Positions 1-4,695 of a stretch of 6,963 bases of DNA are shown here, one piece after another; position 1 is the stretch's first letter, and every line of letters starts with the position of its first letter. A program made the translations under genes and the position numbers. The notes beneath the pieces were generated by a model that saw only the letters and a list, made by a program, of their open reading frames with translations, searched no databases and had not been told where the DNA came from. The stretch lies in contig JABSRS010000176.1 in assembly GCA_013214885.1 (NCBI GenBank), positions 1 through 6,963 on the forward strand. The letters are read 5' to 3'. Source of the stretch: Gammaproteobacteria bacterium. Lineage in GTDB: Bacteria > Pseudomonadota > Gammaproteobacteria > Enterobacterales > Psychrobiaceae.

Positions 1-75
1 GGTCGAATGCACCGGTCTTGAAAACCGGCATGGGTTTATAGCCCATCTAGGGTTCAAATCCCTATCTCTCCGCCA
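1..75 (+). tRNA. tRNA-Ser (anticodon TGA), 5' part missing
   Basis: The 3' two thirds of a class II tRNA run off the left edge of the window. The anticodon stem CCGGT (12-16) pairs with ACCGG (24-28) around the loop CTTGAAA, so the anticodon at 19-21 is TGA, which reads UCA serine codons. A long variable arm follows (ATGGG 30-34 pairs with CCCAT 42-46), as expected for serine tRNAs. The T arm is TAGGG (48-52) and CCCTA (60-64) around TTCAAAT. The acceptor 3' strand is 65-71, the discriminator base is G72 and CCA is encoded at 73-75. The acceptor 5' strand and most of the D arm lie outside the window. tRNA 3' ends are common integration sites, but no second copy of this 3' end was seen here. 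Confidence 0.96.
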
Positions 76-84
76 CTTATATAG

Positions 85-119
85 AAAAGCCCGATAATCG
101 AAAGATTATCGGGCTTTTT
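85..119 (+). terminator. Bidirectional Rho-independent terminator after tRNA-Ser
   Basis: A perfect 15-bp inverted repeat (85-99 with 104-118) closes on a GAAA tetraloop. Its GC-rich core GCCCG/CGGGC is flanked by A and T runs, giving T115-T119 on the plus strand and TTTTCT on the minus strand. It lies 10 bp after the tRNA CCA and 44 bp beyond the stop codon of the converging membrane-protein gene. It can therefore end transcription from both sides. Confidence 0.93.
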
Positions 120-162
120 GCTGTTTAAAGATAAAATAAATGGCCTGTCATCGCCGATCTGA

Positions 163-642
163 TCAACAGTCTGTTGCCTCAGCACGAAGCTGCCGCTTTG
201 TCGTTCTCTTTTTCACTAGTTCGCGCACGCCGCCACCCACACCGCCACAGATGCCACTAAATACTATTAACACTACACTGGTTAAAGAGAAGTCACCAAC
301 GGACGTAGAGCTAAACAGTGAAAGCCCACCGACGAGCGTACCAGTGATGGCACCATGCAGCACCTCCCTTTGACCTGCCATTAAAGCGGTAACATAACCA
401 CCTAAGCCCATCGTGCAGCAAAAAGGCACAAAGGCAAAGACAAAATAAATCTGGCTTCTATAGGCAATAAAAAAATCAATGTTGGCAGCATAAGCACCCG
501 TATAGGCCGAGGAGAGGGTAAATACTGCCAGGTTAATTAATCCAATGATTAATGTAGCAAGAGAGCCTGCGATTAATGATTTACAATCCATATTGAACTC
601 ACAAATAGTTGGTTTGAGTAGATTGTACCAGTCCACTGACAT
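163..642 (-). CDS. Hypothetical four-helix inner-membrane protein
   Basis: The 159-residue product is strongly hydrophobic, with four probable membrane helices at about residues 23-46, 65-89, 94-110 and 120-140. It has a short charged N-terminus and a basic, Arg/Lys-rich cytoplasmic tail (140-155). The last helix and its exit are rich in glycine (GGVGGG, 133-138). I do not recognise the family and see no catalytic or metal-binding motif. The start at 642 is preferred because CAAGG lies about 6 bases upstream. The alternative Met18 (codon at 589-591) has a weaker upstream GAG but would start right before the first helix. The gene converges on the tRNA and shares its terminator. A 12-bp palindrome (706-717) lies about 64 bp upstream of the start and could be an operator. 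Confidence 0.7.
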   Translation of the reverse strand: MSVDWYNLLKPTICEFNMDCKSLIAGSLATLIIGLINLAVFTLSSAYTGAYAANIDFFIAYRSQIYFVFAFVPFCCTMGLGGYVTALMAGQREVLHGAITGTLVGGLSLFSSTSVGDFSLTSVVLIVFSGICGGVGGGVRELVKKRTTKRQLRAEATDC

Positions 643-705
643 AACTAACCTTGAGGTAAGTCATTACCAGTAGCAGAACTTTTGTGAATAATGCGTGATG
701 ACAGT

Positions 706-717
706 GGCGATATCGCC
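706..717. promoter_or_regulatory. Perfect palindrome GGCGATATCGCC upstream of membrane gene
   Basis: A perfect 12-bp palindrome is extended by CAG (702-704) and CTG (719-721) after one mismatch, giving a 20-base dyad. It sits in the 246-bp gene-free stretch between the membrane gene and the antitoxin gene, in a position that could control the minus-strand membrane gene. A second, looser dyad, TGTC-6-GACA, is at 772-785. The function is not shown by the sequence. Confidence 0.3.
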
Positions 718-800
718 CCTGGTAGCGGTTAATTAGGGCACCGATACGACACCATAGCCAAGACGATATACTGTCAACTTGGACACTGGGCTTTAAATTT

Positions 801-885
801 CTATCTCACTAACGCGCAAAAGTGAGATAGCCTGAGCTTCAATAGGTAGAGCTATTAATTTAGTTTGCAGTACTTTTTCTAATGA
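801..885 (+). repeat. Left copy of diverged direct repeat flanking the TA/recombinase module
   Basis: Three blocks, CTAACGCGCAA (809-819), CTTCAATA (837-844) and TTTTCTAATGA (875-885), recur in the same order at 2215, 2239 and 2281. The first and last blocks are exactly 66 bases apart in both copies. This copy carries a perfect 10-bp hairpin: CTATCTCACT (801-810) pairs with AGTGAGATAG (821-830). In the right copy both stem arms change together, so pairing is kept around the same loop core. The repeat ends just before the stop of the antitoxin gene. It may be one end of a mobile module. Confidence 0.6.
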
Positions 886-888
886 TAT

Positions 889-1164
889 TTATACTAAAGT
901 GATCTCAAGCCTTTTACCCAATGCTGCGGCAAATCGCTCTAAGGTCGATAACTTAACATCTTCGGAATGGTTCTCTATTCGGGAGATAGCACTTTTTTGG
1001 GTGTGAAGTTTATCCGCAACATCAAGCTGGGTTAAACCAGCCTCTTTACGTGCTTCTTTTAGTGCAACACCAAACTTAAATGCTTGGTAACCTTCAGTGT
1101 AGTTCTCGGCAAAGTCGTTATCAGTTTTTAATCGTTTGGTTAAATATTTTTGGAAATCACTCAT
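889..1164 (-). CDS. XRE-family antitoxin of a HigB/Gp49-type toxin-antitoxin pair
   Basis: This 91-residue protein has one Cro/C1-type helix-turn-helix domain in its C-terminal half. The HTH spans roughly residues 44-65, starting LTQLDVADKL and ending in the family signature SAISRIEN. The N-terminal 30 residues are probably the helical part that binds toxin. Such antitoxins neutralise a RelE/HigB-fold mRNA interferase by direct binding and repress their own operon. The gene is second, as usual for Gp49-type pairs. Its ATG overlaps the toxin stop by one base (TAATG), with GAGGAAG as a ribosome site inside the toxin's last codons, so translation is coupled. Length and motifs look intact. It could be called higA, but which of several related pair types it belongs to cannot be settled by eye. 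Confidence 0.88.
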   Translation of the reverse strand: MSDFQKYLTKRLKTDNDFAENYTEGYQAFKFGVALKEARKEAGLTQLDVADKLHTQKSAISRIENHSEDVKLSTLERFAAALGKRLEITLV

Positions 1165-1511
1165 TATTTCTTCCTCAATAAGTAGTCTTTTCGACGTTGT
1201 TGTGCAATTTTTATTTCTTTGGGTGGTGTTTTCTGAGTTTTCTTTTGAAAACCATGATTCAAAATAATAAGATTATCTCCTTCAAAAAATCCCAGTAATC
1301 TAAAAATATTACCGCTATTTTGAATTCTTATTTCCCATATATTGTCTGTATTTACTAATTTTTTCAAATAGGTAGTGGGTACAACATCCAGCTCTTCAAT
1401 CACCTGTAATACCCAAGCAACTTTCTGTGCTTGCTTACCATTGAGTGAATCAAGAAACTCAGCAATGGGACATTTACCGTCAACGGTTGTATAAAAATCT
1501 ATTTTTTTCAT
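1164..1511 (-). CDS. HigB/RelE-type (Gp49-like) toxin
   Basis: This 115-residue basic protein fits the phage Gp49-like/HigB branch of the RelE/ParE toxin superfamily, which are ribosome-dependent or free mRNA endonucleases. Family features visible in order are the N-terminal helical part with PIAEFLDSL (15-23), the strand WEIRI (59-63), the strand FRLLGFF (70-76) and the C-terminal block ILNHGFQKKTQKTPP (83-97). That block supplies the basic residues expected around the RNA-cleaving site. The gene precedes and overlaps the XRE antitoxin. No good Shine-Dalgarno precedes the ATG, which may keep toxin translation low. A 14-bp inverted repeat at 1528-1541 lies in the short spacer to the divergent recombinase gene and is a candidate operator. 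No inactivating lesion is seen. Confidence 0.88.
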   Translation of the reverse strand: MKKIDFYTTVDGKCPIAEFLDSLNGKQAQKVAWVLQVIEELDVVPTTYLKKLVNTDNIWEIRIQNSGNIFRLLGFFEGDNLIILNHGFQKKTQKTPPKEIKIAQQRRKDYLLRKK

Positions 1512-1527
1512 TCAATAAGGTTAACAT

Positions 1528-1541
1528 AAAAGTGAACTTTT
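1528..1541. promoter_or_regulatory. Candidate TA operator, inverted repeat AAAAGT-GA-ACTTTT
   Basis: A perfect 6+2+6 dyad is centred about 23 bp upstream of the toxin start and 33 bp before the divergent recombinase start. XRE antitoxins usually bind such short dyads to repress their own operon, so this is the most likely autoregulatory site. It could also influence the recombinase promoter in the 56-bp divergent spacer. The assignment is inference from position and symmetry. Confidence 0.45.
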
Positions 1542-1567
1542 GGTAACTTAATAAATCGAGGTGTGCC

Positions 1568-2164
1568 ATGGATAGTTGGAATAAAGGTAAACGGGTTGGA
1601 CAAAAAAAGGCATTTAAATTGGAGGATATCTGGCGAATACGTATTCGATTAGAAATAGAGAAAAAACTAGAACAGTTAGTTTTATTCAATCTTGCGATTG
1701 ACAGTAAGCTAAGATCTTGTGACTTGCTTAATCTGAAGGTAAGAGACATTTCATCAAGTGGACTGATACAAACCAGAGCAGTAACTGAGCAACAAAAAAC
1801 TCGCCGTGAAGTGCAGTTCGAAATAACACCCAGGACAGTGCAATGCTTAACTCATTGGATACACGATAATAACCTTGTGCCCGCTGATTTTGTATTTTTT
1901 AGCTGACGTAAACGAAATACTCATGTGAGTTATCATTACTATGCAAATATAGTGAAGGAATGGGTCAGCAAGTTAGGGCTTGATATTACTCAATACGGAA
2001 CCCATTCATTGCGCCGGACAAAAGCATCATTGATTTATGCAAAAACTAAAAACCTGAGAGCTATTCAATTGCTACTTGGTCACTCAAAACTGCAAAGCAC
2101 TATTGAATACCTGGGTGTTGAGATAGAGGATGCTTTATCGATCTCAGAAGCTACAGAAACTTGA
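1568..2164 (+). pseudogene. Small tyrosine recombinase (catalytic domain only) with one in-frame TGA
   Basis: This is one open frame of 198 codons except for TGA at codon 113 (1904-1906). Both halves are in the same frame and join into one recognisable protein of the short (about 190-200 residue) tyrosine-recombinase family, which lacks the N-terminal core-binding domain. Active-site residues remain: Arg49 in LRSCDLLNL, Lys77 in QQKTRREVQF, His146 and Arg149 in HSLRR, His172 in LLGHSKL and nucleophile Tyr181 in TIEYLG. The start has a GAGGTG ribosome site at 1558-1563. The stop follows FFS, where relatives normally have Arg, so one CGA-to-TGA transition explains it. Without readthrough the product lacks HxxR, the second His and the Tyr, so it is probably inactive. 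The gene is divergent from the toxin and lies just upstream of a core-like site (2190-2223). Confidence 0.85.
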
Positions 2165-2189
2165 CGATAGTGGTGCTACATCTCTCTTC

Positions 2190-2223
2190 GCGTGTTAGTG
2201 AATATTATAATTCGCTAACGCGC
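2190..2223 (+). other. Candidate tyrosine-recombinase core site (14-bp arms, 6-bp centre)
   Basis: GCGTGTTAGTGAAT (2190-2203) and ATTCGCTAACGCGC (2210-2223) are inverted arms, with 12 Watson-Crick pairs and two T-G wobbles. They enclose the 6-bp centre ATTATA. Two inverted binding arms around a 6-8 bp spacer is the standard layout of XerCD/Cre/phage core sites. The site starts 26 bp after the recombinase stop codon. The right arm is the part shared with the repeat at 809-817. It could instead be an RNA hairpin, although no T-run follows. Confidence 0.4.
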
Positions 2224-2291
2224 AATAGCGAGCTAGCGCTTCAATAATGATATAGAAGCGGTCAGGATTTTTTCAATATATTTTCTAATGA
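2211..2291 (+). repeat. Right copy of diverged direct repeat flanking the TA/recombinase module
   Basis: This is the counterpart of the repeat at 801-885, with identical blocks at 2215-2225, 2239-2246 and 2281-2291 and the same 66-bp spacing between the outer blocks. Its hairpin is TCGCTA/TAGCGA around ACGCGCAA. In the left copy the arms differ, but compensating bases keep the pairing. The repeat overlaps the right arm of the core-like site. The two copies bracket exactly the toxin-antitoxin pair and the recombinase. Confidence 0.6.
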
Positions 2292-2337
2292 ATAATTAAC
2301 TGAAGCCACTCACCTGGCAGACAGGAGTATCAACTGT

Positions 2338-2360
2338 CCGTGTTTCTACCAGAAATACGG
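2338..2360. other. 10-bp hairpin with 3-base loop between the module and the IS91 remnant
   Basis: CCGTGTTTCT (2338-2347) pairs with AGAAATACGG (2351-2360) around ACC, with one G-T wobble. A small CCGC-TTC-GCGG hairpin follows at 2394-2404. Neither is followed by a T-run, so they are not standard terminators. This gene-free stretch (2292-2482) may include the 5' terminus of the IS91-type element. I see no ORF in it. Confidence 0.35.
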
Positions 2361-2482
2361 AATGTTTCGGCCTAATTTAGCTGTTGAACTAAACCGCTTC
2401 GCGGAGATTAATTCCCCCTCAACCTTTATCAAAATTTCAGGCACACTTAACTTGCATCTCAATACATAATTGGAGGCAAGTT

Positions 2483-2560
2483 ATGGCTAGTTAAAAAAAA
2501 GTGTTTATTGACTGCATGCAGGTTCGTCACTTTTCGCCCAAGACTCAAACCGCTTACTTA
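2483..2560 (+). pseudogene. N-terminal fragment of a tyrosine recombinase (IS91-companion integrase)
   Basis: An ATG with an excellent GGAGG site (2472-2476) opens a frame reading M-A-S-stop, then continues in frame as KKVFIDCMQVRHFSPKTQTA and on through TAC TTA (Tyr-Leu). RHFSPKTQTAYL is typical of the first helix of the SAM-like N-terminal (core-binding) domain of XerC/IntI-type recombinases. The early TAA (2492-2494) precedes a run of A, and a single T-to-A change would restore Lys. After about 25 codons the reading passes directly into IS91 transposase sequence in another frame, so the rest of this gene has been deleted. Some IS91-family elements carry such an integrase ORF ahead of the transposase, which explains the fragment. 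Confidence 0.6.
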
Positions 2561-3317
2561 CCTTGCCGCATCAATTTAATGGCTGGGCAACGATGCACCC
2601 TAAGGTGATTTATGATGGACTGTTTAAGGCTGTTTGGGCAACGCTAAGTGCCTTTGCAAATCCCCGACACCACCTCGATGGCAAGCTGGGTGCTATGTGC
2701 GTTTTACACACGTGGGGCCAGCAGCTTGATCGTCATATTCATTTACACTGTTTGACCCTGGAGGCGTGCTTACCCAAGATAAACGATGGTGCAATACACG
2801 AAAAGCAGGATACTTATTCCCTGTTAAGGCGTTGTCAGTTAAATATCGAGGCAAGATGCTGGCTTATTTAGCGGCCATGAGTAAAGAGGGGCAATTGCCT
2901 CGATTAGCTCCTAATAATGTCGCTAAAACATTGCATACTGCCGCGAAGTTGCCGTGGGTCGTTTATAGTAAGCCAGCCTTGAAACATGCGAATACGGTGG
3001 TCAAATATTTAGCCCGTTATTGTAATCGCGTAGGCATTAGTGCAAGTCGATTAACGTTAAATGACCAAGGGAAAGTTGCTTTAAATTATTTGGATTATCG
3101 TTCCCGAGATCGAAAAATAATGCATTGTTCGACGAGTGAATTGTTGCGGCGCTTCCTACTGCATGTGCTACCTAAAGGGTTTATGAGGCTGCGTTATTAC
3201 GGTTTTTTGGCCAATTCAGTGAGGCGAAAATCATTAGCGGTTATCCGCGAAAGCTTAGCGCTGCCAGCGGTGTTGGATAAAGACGAGAAGACTGGTGAAG
3301 AAATCGGGCCTGTTTGA
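2561..3317 (+). pseudogene. IS91-family (HUH, YxxxY) transposase, 5'-deleted and frameshifted
   Basis: The translated fragments form one protein in two frames. The first, starting at LPHQFNGW, contains the HUH metal-binding motif DRHIHLHCL (HLH near 2740-2750). It loses frame at the CCC of 2755-2757, where adding one C gives the expected CLTPGGVLTQDKRW. The second frame runs to 3317 and contains KYLARYCNR, whose two Tyr in YxxxY match the catalytic pair of IS91 rolling-circle transposases. It ends at TGA after GEEIGPV, where relatives usually go on to a C-terminal CPxC zinc motif. The N-terminal zinc-finger region is missing because of the deletion joined to the integrase fragment. The element cannot encode a working transposase. 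Family assignment rests on motifs and remembered similarity. Confidence 0.85.
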
Positions 3318-3766
3318 ACGAACGATTTAGTGTGCCCCCTGCATTAATAAAGCGTTGTAAAGCAACGAGGTAATAGATCTATCTGGCTATATTATTCGAC
3401 GCATTTTTAAGCTAAACTCATCGTATAATTAGCTGTGTTGACGCAAATAACAATCGTAAATAAAGACGTTTGTTATTATTTTCAATATCTAGGCTGGCGG
3501 TACAATAAACAAAAACCATATTAAGCCGAGTCACACGGTTTCGTTCAACAGACATTTATCTCTCATGCTTCGCAGACGAGGGATAAATGCTTAAGAGTTA
3601 TGTTTCTATTCGTTCATTGCTATTTTCACTATTTATTAGCGATCTTCATCACAAACATATGATGGAATAATCTATTTGTTTCGTAGGTTATTGTTTTTTA
3701 TTAACAATAATATCATGGTCTGATTTGTGCTTAAGTAAGTGGGATTTTAAATTTTAAGGAAAGAAC
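3318..3766. other. Gene-free, AT-rich hairpin region between IS91 remnant and cassettes
   Basis: No convincing long gene is present. It holds a 12-bp hairpin with one mismatch (3446-3457 with 3466-3477), an AGCTAA/TTAGCT dyad (3410-3434), a 12-bp hairpin with one wobble (3553-3564 with 3578-3589) and an 8-bp hairpin (3688-3695 with 3703-3710). A possible 27-codon ORF lies at 3587-3670. Part is probably the 3' end of the IS91-type element, and the part nearest 3767 is the leader of the cassette gene. No clear sigma-70 promoter stands out. Confidence 0.5.
3553..3589 (+). other. 12-bp hairpin covering a ribosome site and ATG
   Basis: CATTTATCTCTC (3553-3564) pairs with GAGGGATAAATG (3578-3589) with a single wobble and a 13-base loop. 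The 3' arm contains GAGGGA followed by ATG (3587-3589), the start of a 27-codon frame, so the structure would hide that start. Upstream GTTCAAC (3543-3549) matches the integron R'' consensus RYYYAAC and GTTATGT (3597-3603) partly resembles R', but the bulged bases of an attC are absent. An IS91 oriIS hairpin is another possibility. Confidence 0.35.
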
Positions 3767-3997
3767 ATGGATATTGAACAAGTTATAATTATTGCAATAG
3801 TTTTTGGGTTTCCGTGGTTAAGCTATGATTACTTTAAATACAAAACTAAAATGAAAGAACTCGAAGCTAAATTTAATGAAAGTCAAAAAGTAAAAATGAG
3901 TGATGAGATTGGTAGCATGAAACATCGTTTGGTCGTATTAGAAAAAATAATCACGGACAAAGGATATGAAATAGATAACGAAATAGATAAATTGTAA
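3767..3997 (+). CDS. Small PspB-like membrane protein with C-terminal coiled coil, in an integron cassette
   Basis: The 76-residue product has an N-terminal membrane helix (about residues 5-22, VIIIAIVFGFPWL) with almost no preceding tail. A basic stretch (KYKTK) follows, then a heptad-rich helix from about 30 to the end, finishing EKIITDKGYEIDNEIDKL. This layout and the closing motif resemble PspB-like small envelope proteins, in which one helix anchors a cytoplasmic coiled coil that contacts partner proteins. No pspA or pspC lies nearby, so a phage-shock role is not implied. The start is supported by AAGGA at 3756-3760. The stop lies 5 bp before an attC site, so this is the body of a mobile gene cassette. 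The product is intact, and its function is unknown beyond the architecture. Confidence 0.75.
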   Translation: MDIEQVIIIAIVFGFPWLSYDYFKYKTKMKELEAKFNESQKVKMSDEIGSMKHRLVVLEKIITDKGYEIDNEIDKL

Positions 3998-4002
3998 TTA
4001 AA

Positions 4003-4106
4003 ACATAACACAAAAACCTCAATCGGACGGCTTTTACTGTCGAATTTTTTGCAGAGGAGCCGCAAAAAACTGCACCAGCACGCCGCCGGTTAGGTTGGCG
4101 TTAGTT
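4003..4106 (+). other. attC: Integron attC recombination site
   Basis: The outer boxes are R'' ACATAAC (4003-4009) and R' GTTAGTT (4100-4106), each one base off consensus. L'' AACCTCAATCGGACGGC (4015-4031) pairs with L' GCCGCCGGTTAGGTT (4082-4096), leaving exactly two bases unpaired, C4020 and A4027. On the folded bottom strand these are an extrahelical G and T seven positions apart, the same pattern as in classical aadA-type attC sites. The 50-base centre is variable, as usual. Crossover would fall between G4100 and T4101. The site follows the small membrane gene by 5 bp and precedes the next gene start by 15 bp, typical of packed cassettes. No intI is visible in the window. Confidence 0.85.
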
Positions 4107-4616
4107 TTACAAGGAGGTTTTGTGCACAAATTAAAGTTAGCATTAATCGCGGGTGTTTCTTTCATTATTTTAATGGGCGGAATCAGCCAAAGGCATATAA
4201 TAGGATGCCAACTCATTACACCTTCAGGGTATTTAGAAATAGAGCCGAGCATATTTTCTAGTCCTTCAATTAATAGTATCCAAAGTGATGAGTTACTTTC
4301 TAATATCAACTTGGCAAAGTCTCGAATAAATAATACATTTGGAAATATGACATCCTCTCCTAAGGTAATCATTACTGCAACTGAAAGCGAAGCAGTAAGC
4401 TTTGGTTCTAACTCATATGGGACCGCACATGTAAGCGTTCTTGGTCAATGTATTGTCTTGGGTCCAGAAGGTCAAAATATTGATGTGATAGCTCATGAAT
4501 ATATGCATGCAGAAGTTCATCATAGGGTTGGGTGGTTAAATTATTTATTAAAAGTACCAACTTGGTTTATGGAAGGGTTAGCTACATTAGTCGATTTCAG
4601 AAAACCATATTTATTG
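4101..4616 (+). mobile_element. Integron gene cassette carrying the peptidase-like gene, interrupted
   Basis: The cassette begins at the attC crossover (T4101) with only 21 bases before the gene start, the usual compact cassette leader. Its own attC should lie beyond the IS66 copy and is not in the window. The preceding cassette, with the PspB-like gene, ends at G4100, and its left boundary is not clear. Confidence 0.6.
4122..4616 (+). pseudogene. Membrane-anchored HEXXH metallopeptidase-like cassette gene, truncated by IS66
   Basis: The GTG start at 4122 is chosen because a perfect AAGGAGG (4111-4117) lies 4 bases upstream; an earlier TTG lies inside attC. Residues 4-21 form a signal anchor or uncleaved membrane helix. 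HEYMH (125-129) is an HEXXH zinc site with the first Glu as catalytic base. PTWFMEGLAT (146-155) supplies the third ligand Glu151, a spacing typical of gluzincins of the peptidase-MA clan, so the protein probably acts outside the inner membrane. After residue 165 the frame enters the IS66 left end exactly at GTAAGCGC and stops 16 foreign codons later (4667). Relatives normally continue past the ligand Glu, so the C-terminal part is lost. The motifs support a peptidase fold, but the substrate is unknown. Confidence 0.75.
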
Positions 4617-4695
4617 GTAAGCGCTCATTTAACCCCACCTACCAATGTTAATGGGCTTCTAGAATAATAATCCCAATATTTTAAACATTGAGATT

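Larger units (their letters stand above)
801..2291. mobile_element. Putative 1.5-kb TA plus small-recombinase module bracketed by direct repeats
   Basis: The unit contains a minus-strand toxin-antitoxin operon and a divergent small tyrosine recombinase, bounded by two diverged direct repeats. The right repeat carries a recombinase-core-like dyad. The layout suggests a self-contained integrative cassette stabilised by its TA pair. No precise target duplication can be defined from one copy, and the recombinase is interrupted by a stop, so this is an inference from architecture. Confidence 0.4.
2483..3317 (+). mobile_element. Decayed IS91-family element (integrase fragment plus transposase remnant)
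   Basis: The visible remnant has the order companion integrase then HUH transposase, with an internal deletion at about 2555-2562 near the tandem TTACTTAC, an early stop and a frameshift. Exact termini are uncertain. IS91 elements lack terminal inverted repeats and target duplications, and their oriIS end lies downstream of the transposase, so the element may extend into the hairpin-rich region 3318-3600. Confidence 0.6.

Noticed and set aside
61..75. Duplicate of the tRNA 3' end as an attR site
   Set aside because: No second copy of the tRNA 3' sequence was found by eye in the window.
140..373. Plus-strand open frame opposite the membrane-protein gene
   Set aside because: Low-complexity Pro/Thr/Ser-rich shadow of the better-supported minus-strand gene, with no ribosome site.
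772..785. TGTC-6-GACA as an IS inverted-repeat remnant
   Set aside because: No partner end or transposase fragment is visible nearby; it may be chance.
801..830. Terminator for the antitoxin operon
   Set aside because: The 10-bp hairpin has no T-run on either strand and is shared with the repeat at 2211, so it is better treated as part of the repeat.
1480..1749. Minus-strand open frame across the toxin/recombinase divergent region
   Set aside because: Antisense to the recombinase and overlapping the toxin start; no family resemblance.
3543..3603. Second attC site
   Set aside because: R'' matches consensus, but R' is poor and the paired arms lack the two bulged bases; kept only as an alternative reading of the hairpin.
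3600..3662. 20-codon hydrophobic frame from ATG 3600
   Set aside because: The ribosome-like AAGAG is too close to the ATG, and it overlaps another equally small frame; no independent support.
4095..4121. TTG at 4095 as start of the peptidase-like gene
   Set aside because: It lies inside the attC site; GTG 4122 has a perfect AAGGAGG and places the membrane helix at the N-terminus.
3883..4372. Two minus-strand open frames over the cassette region
   Set aside because: Antisense shadows of the PspB-like and peptidase genes; one crosses the attC structure.
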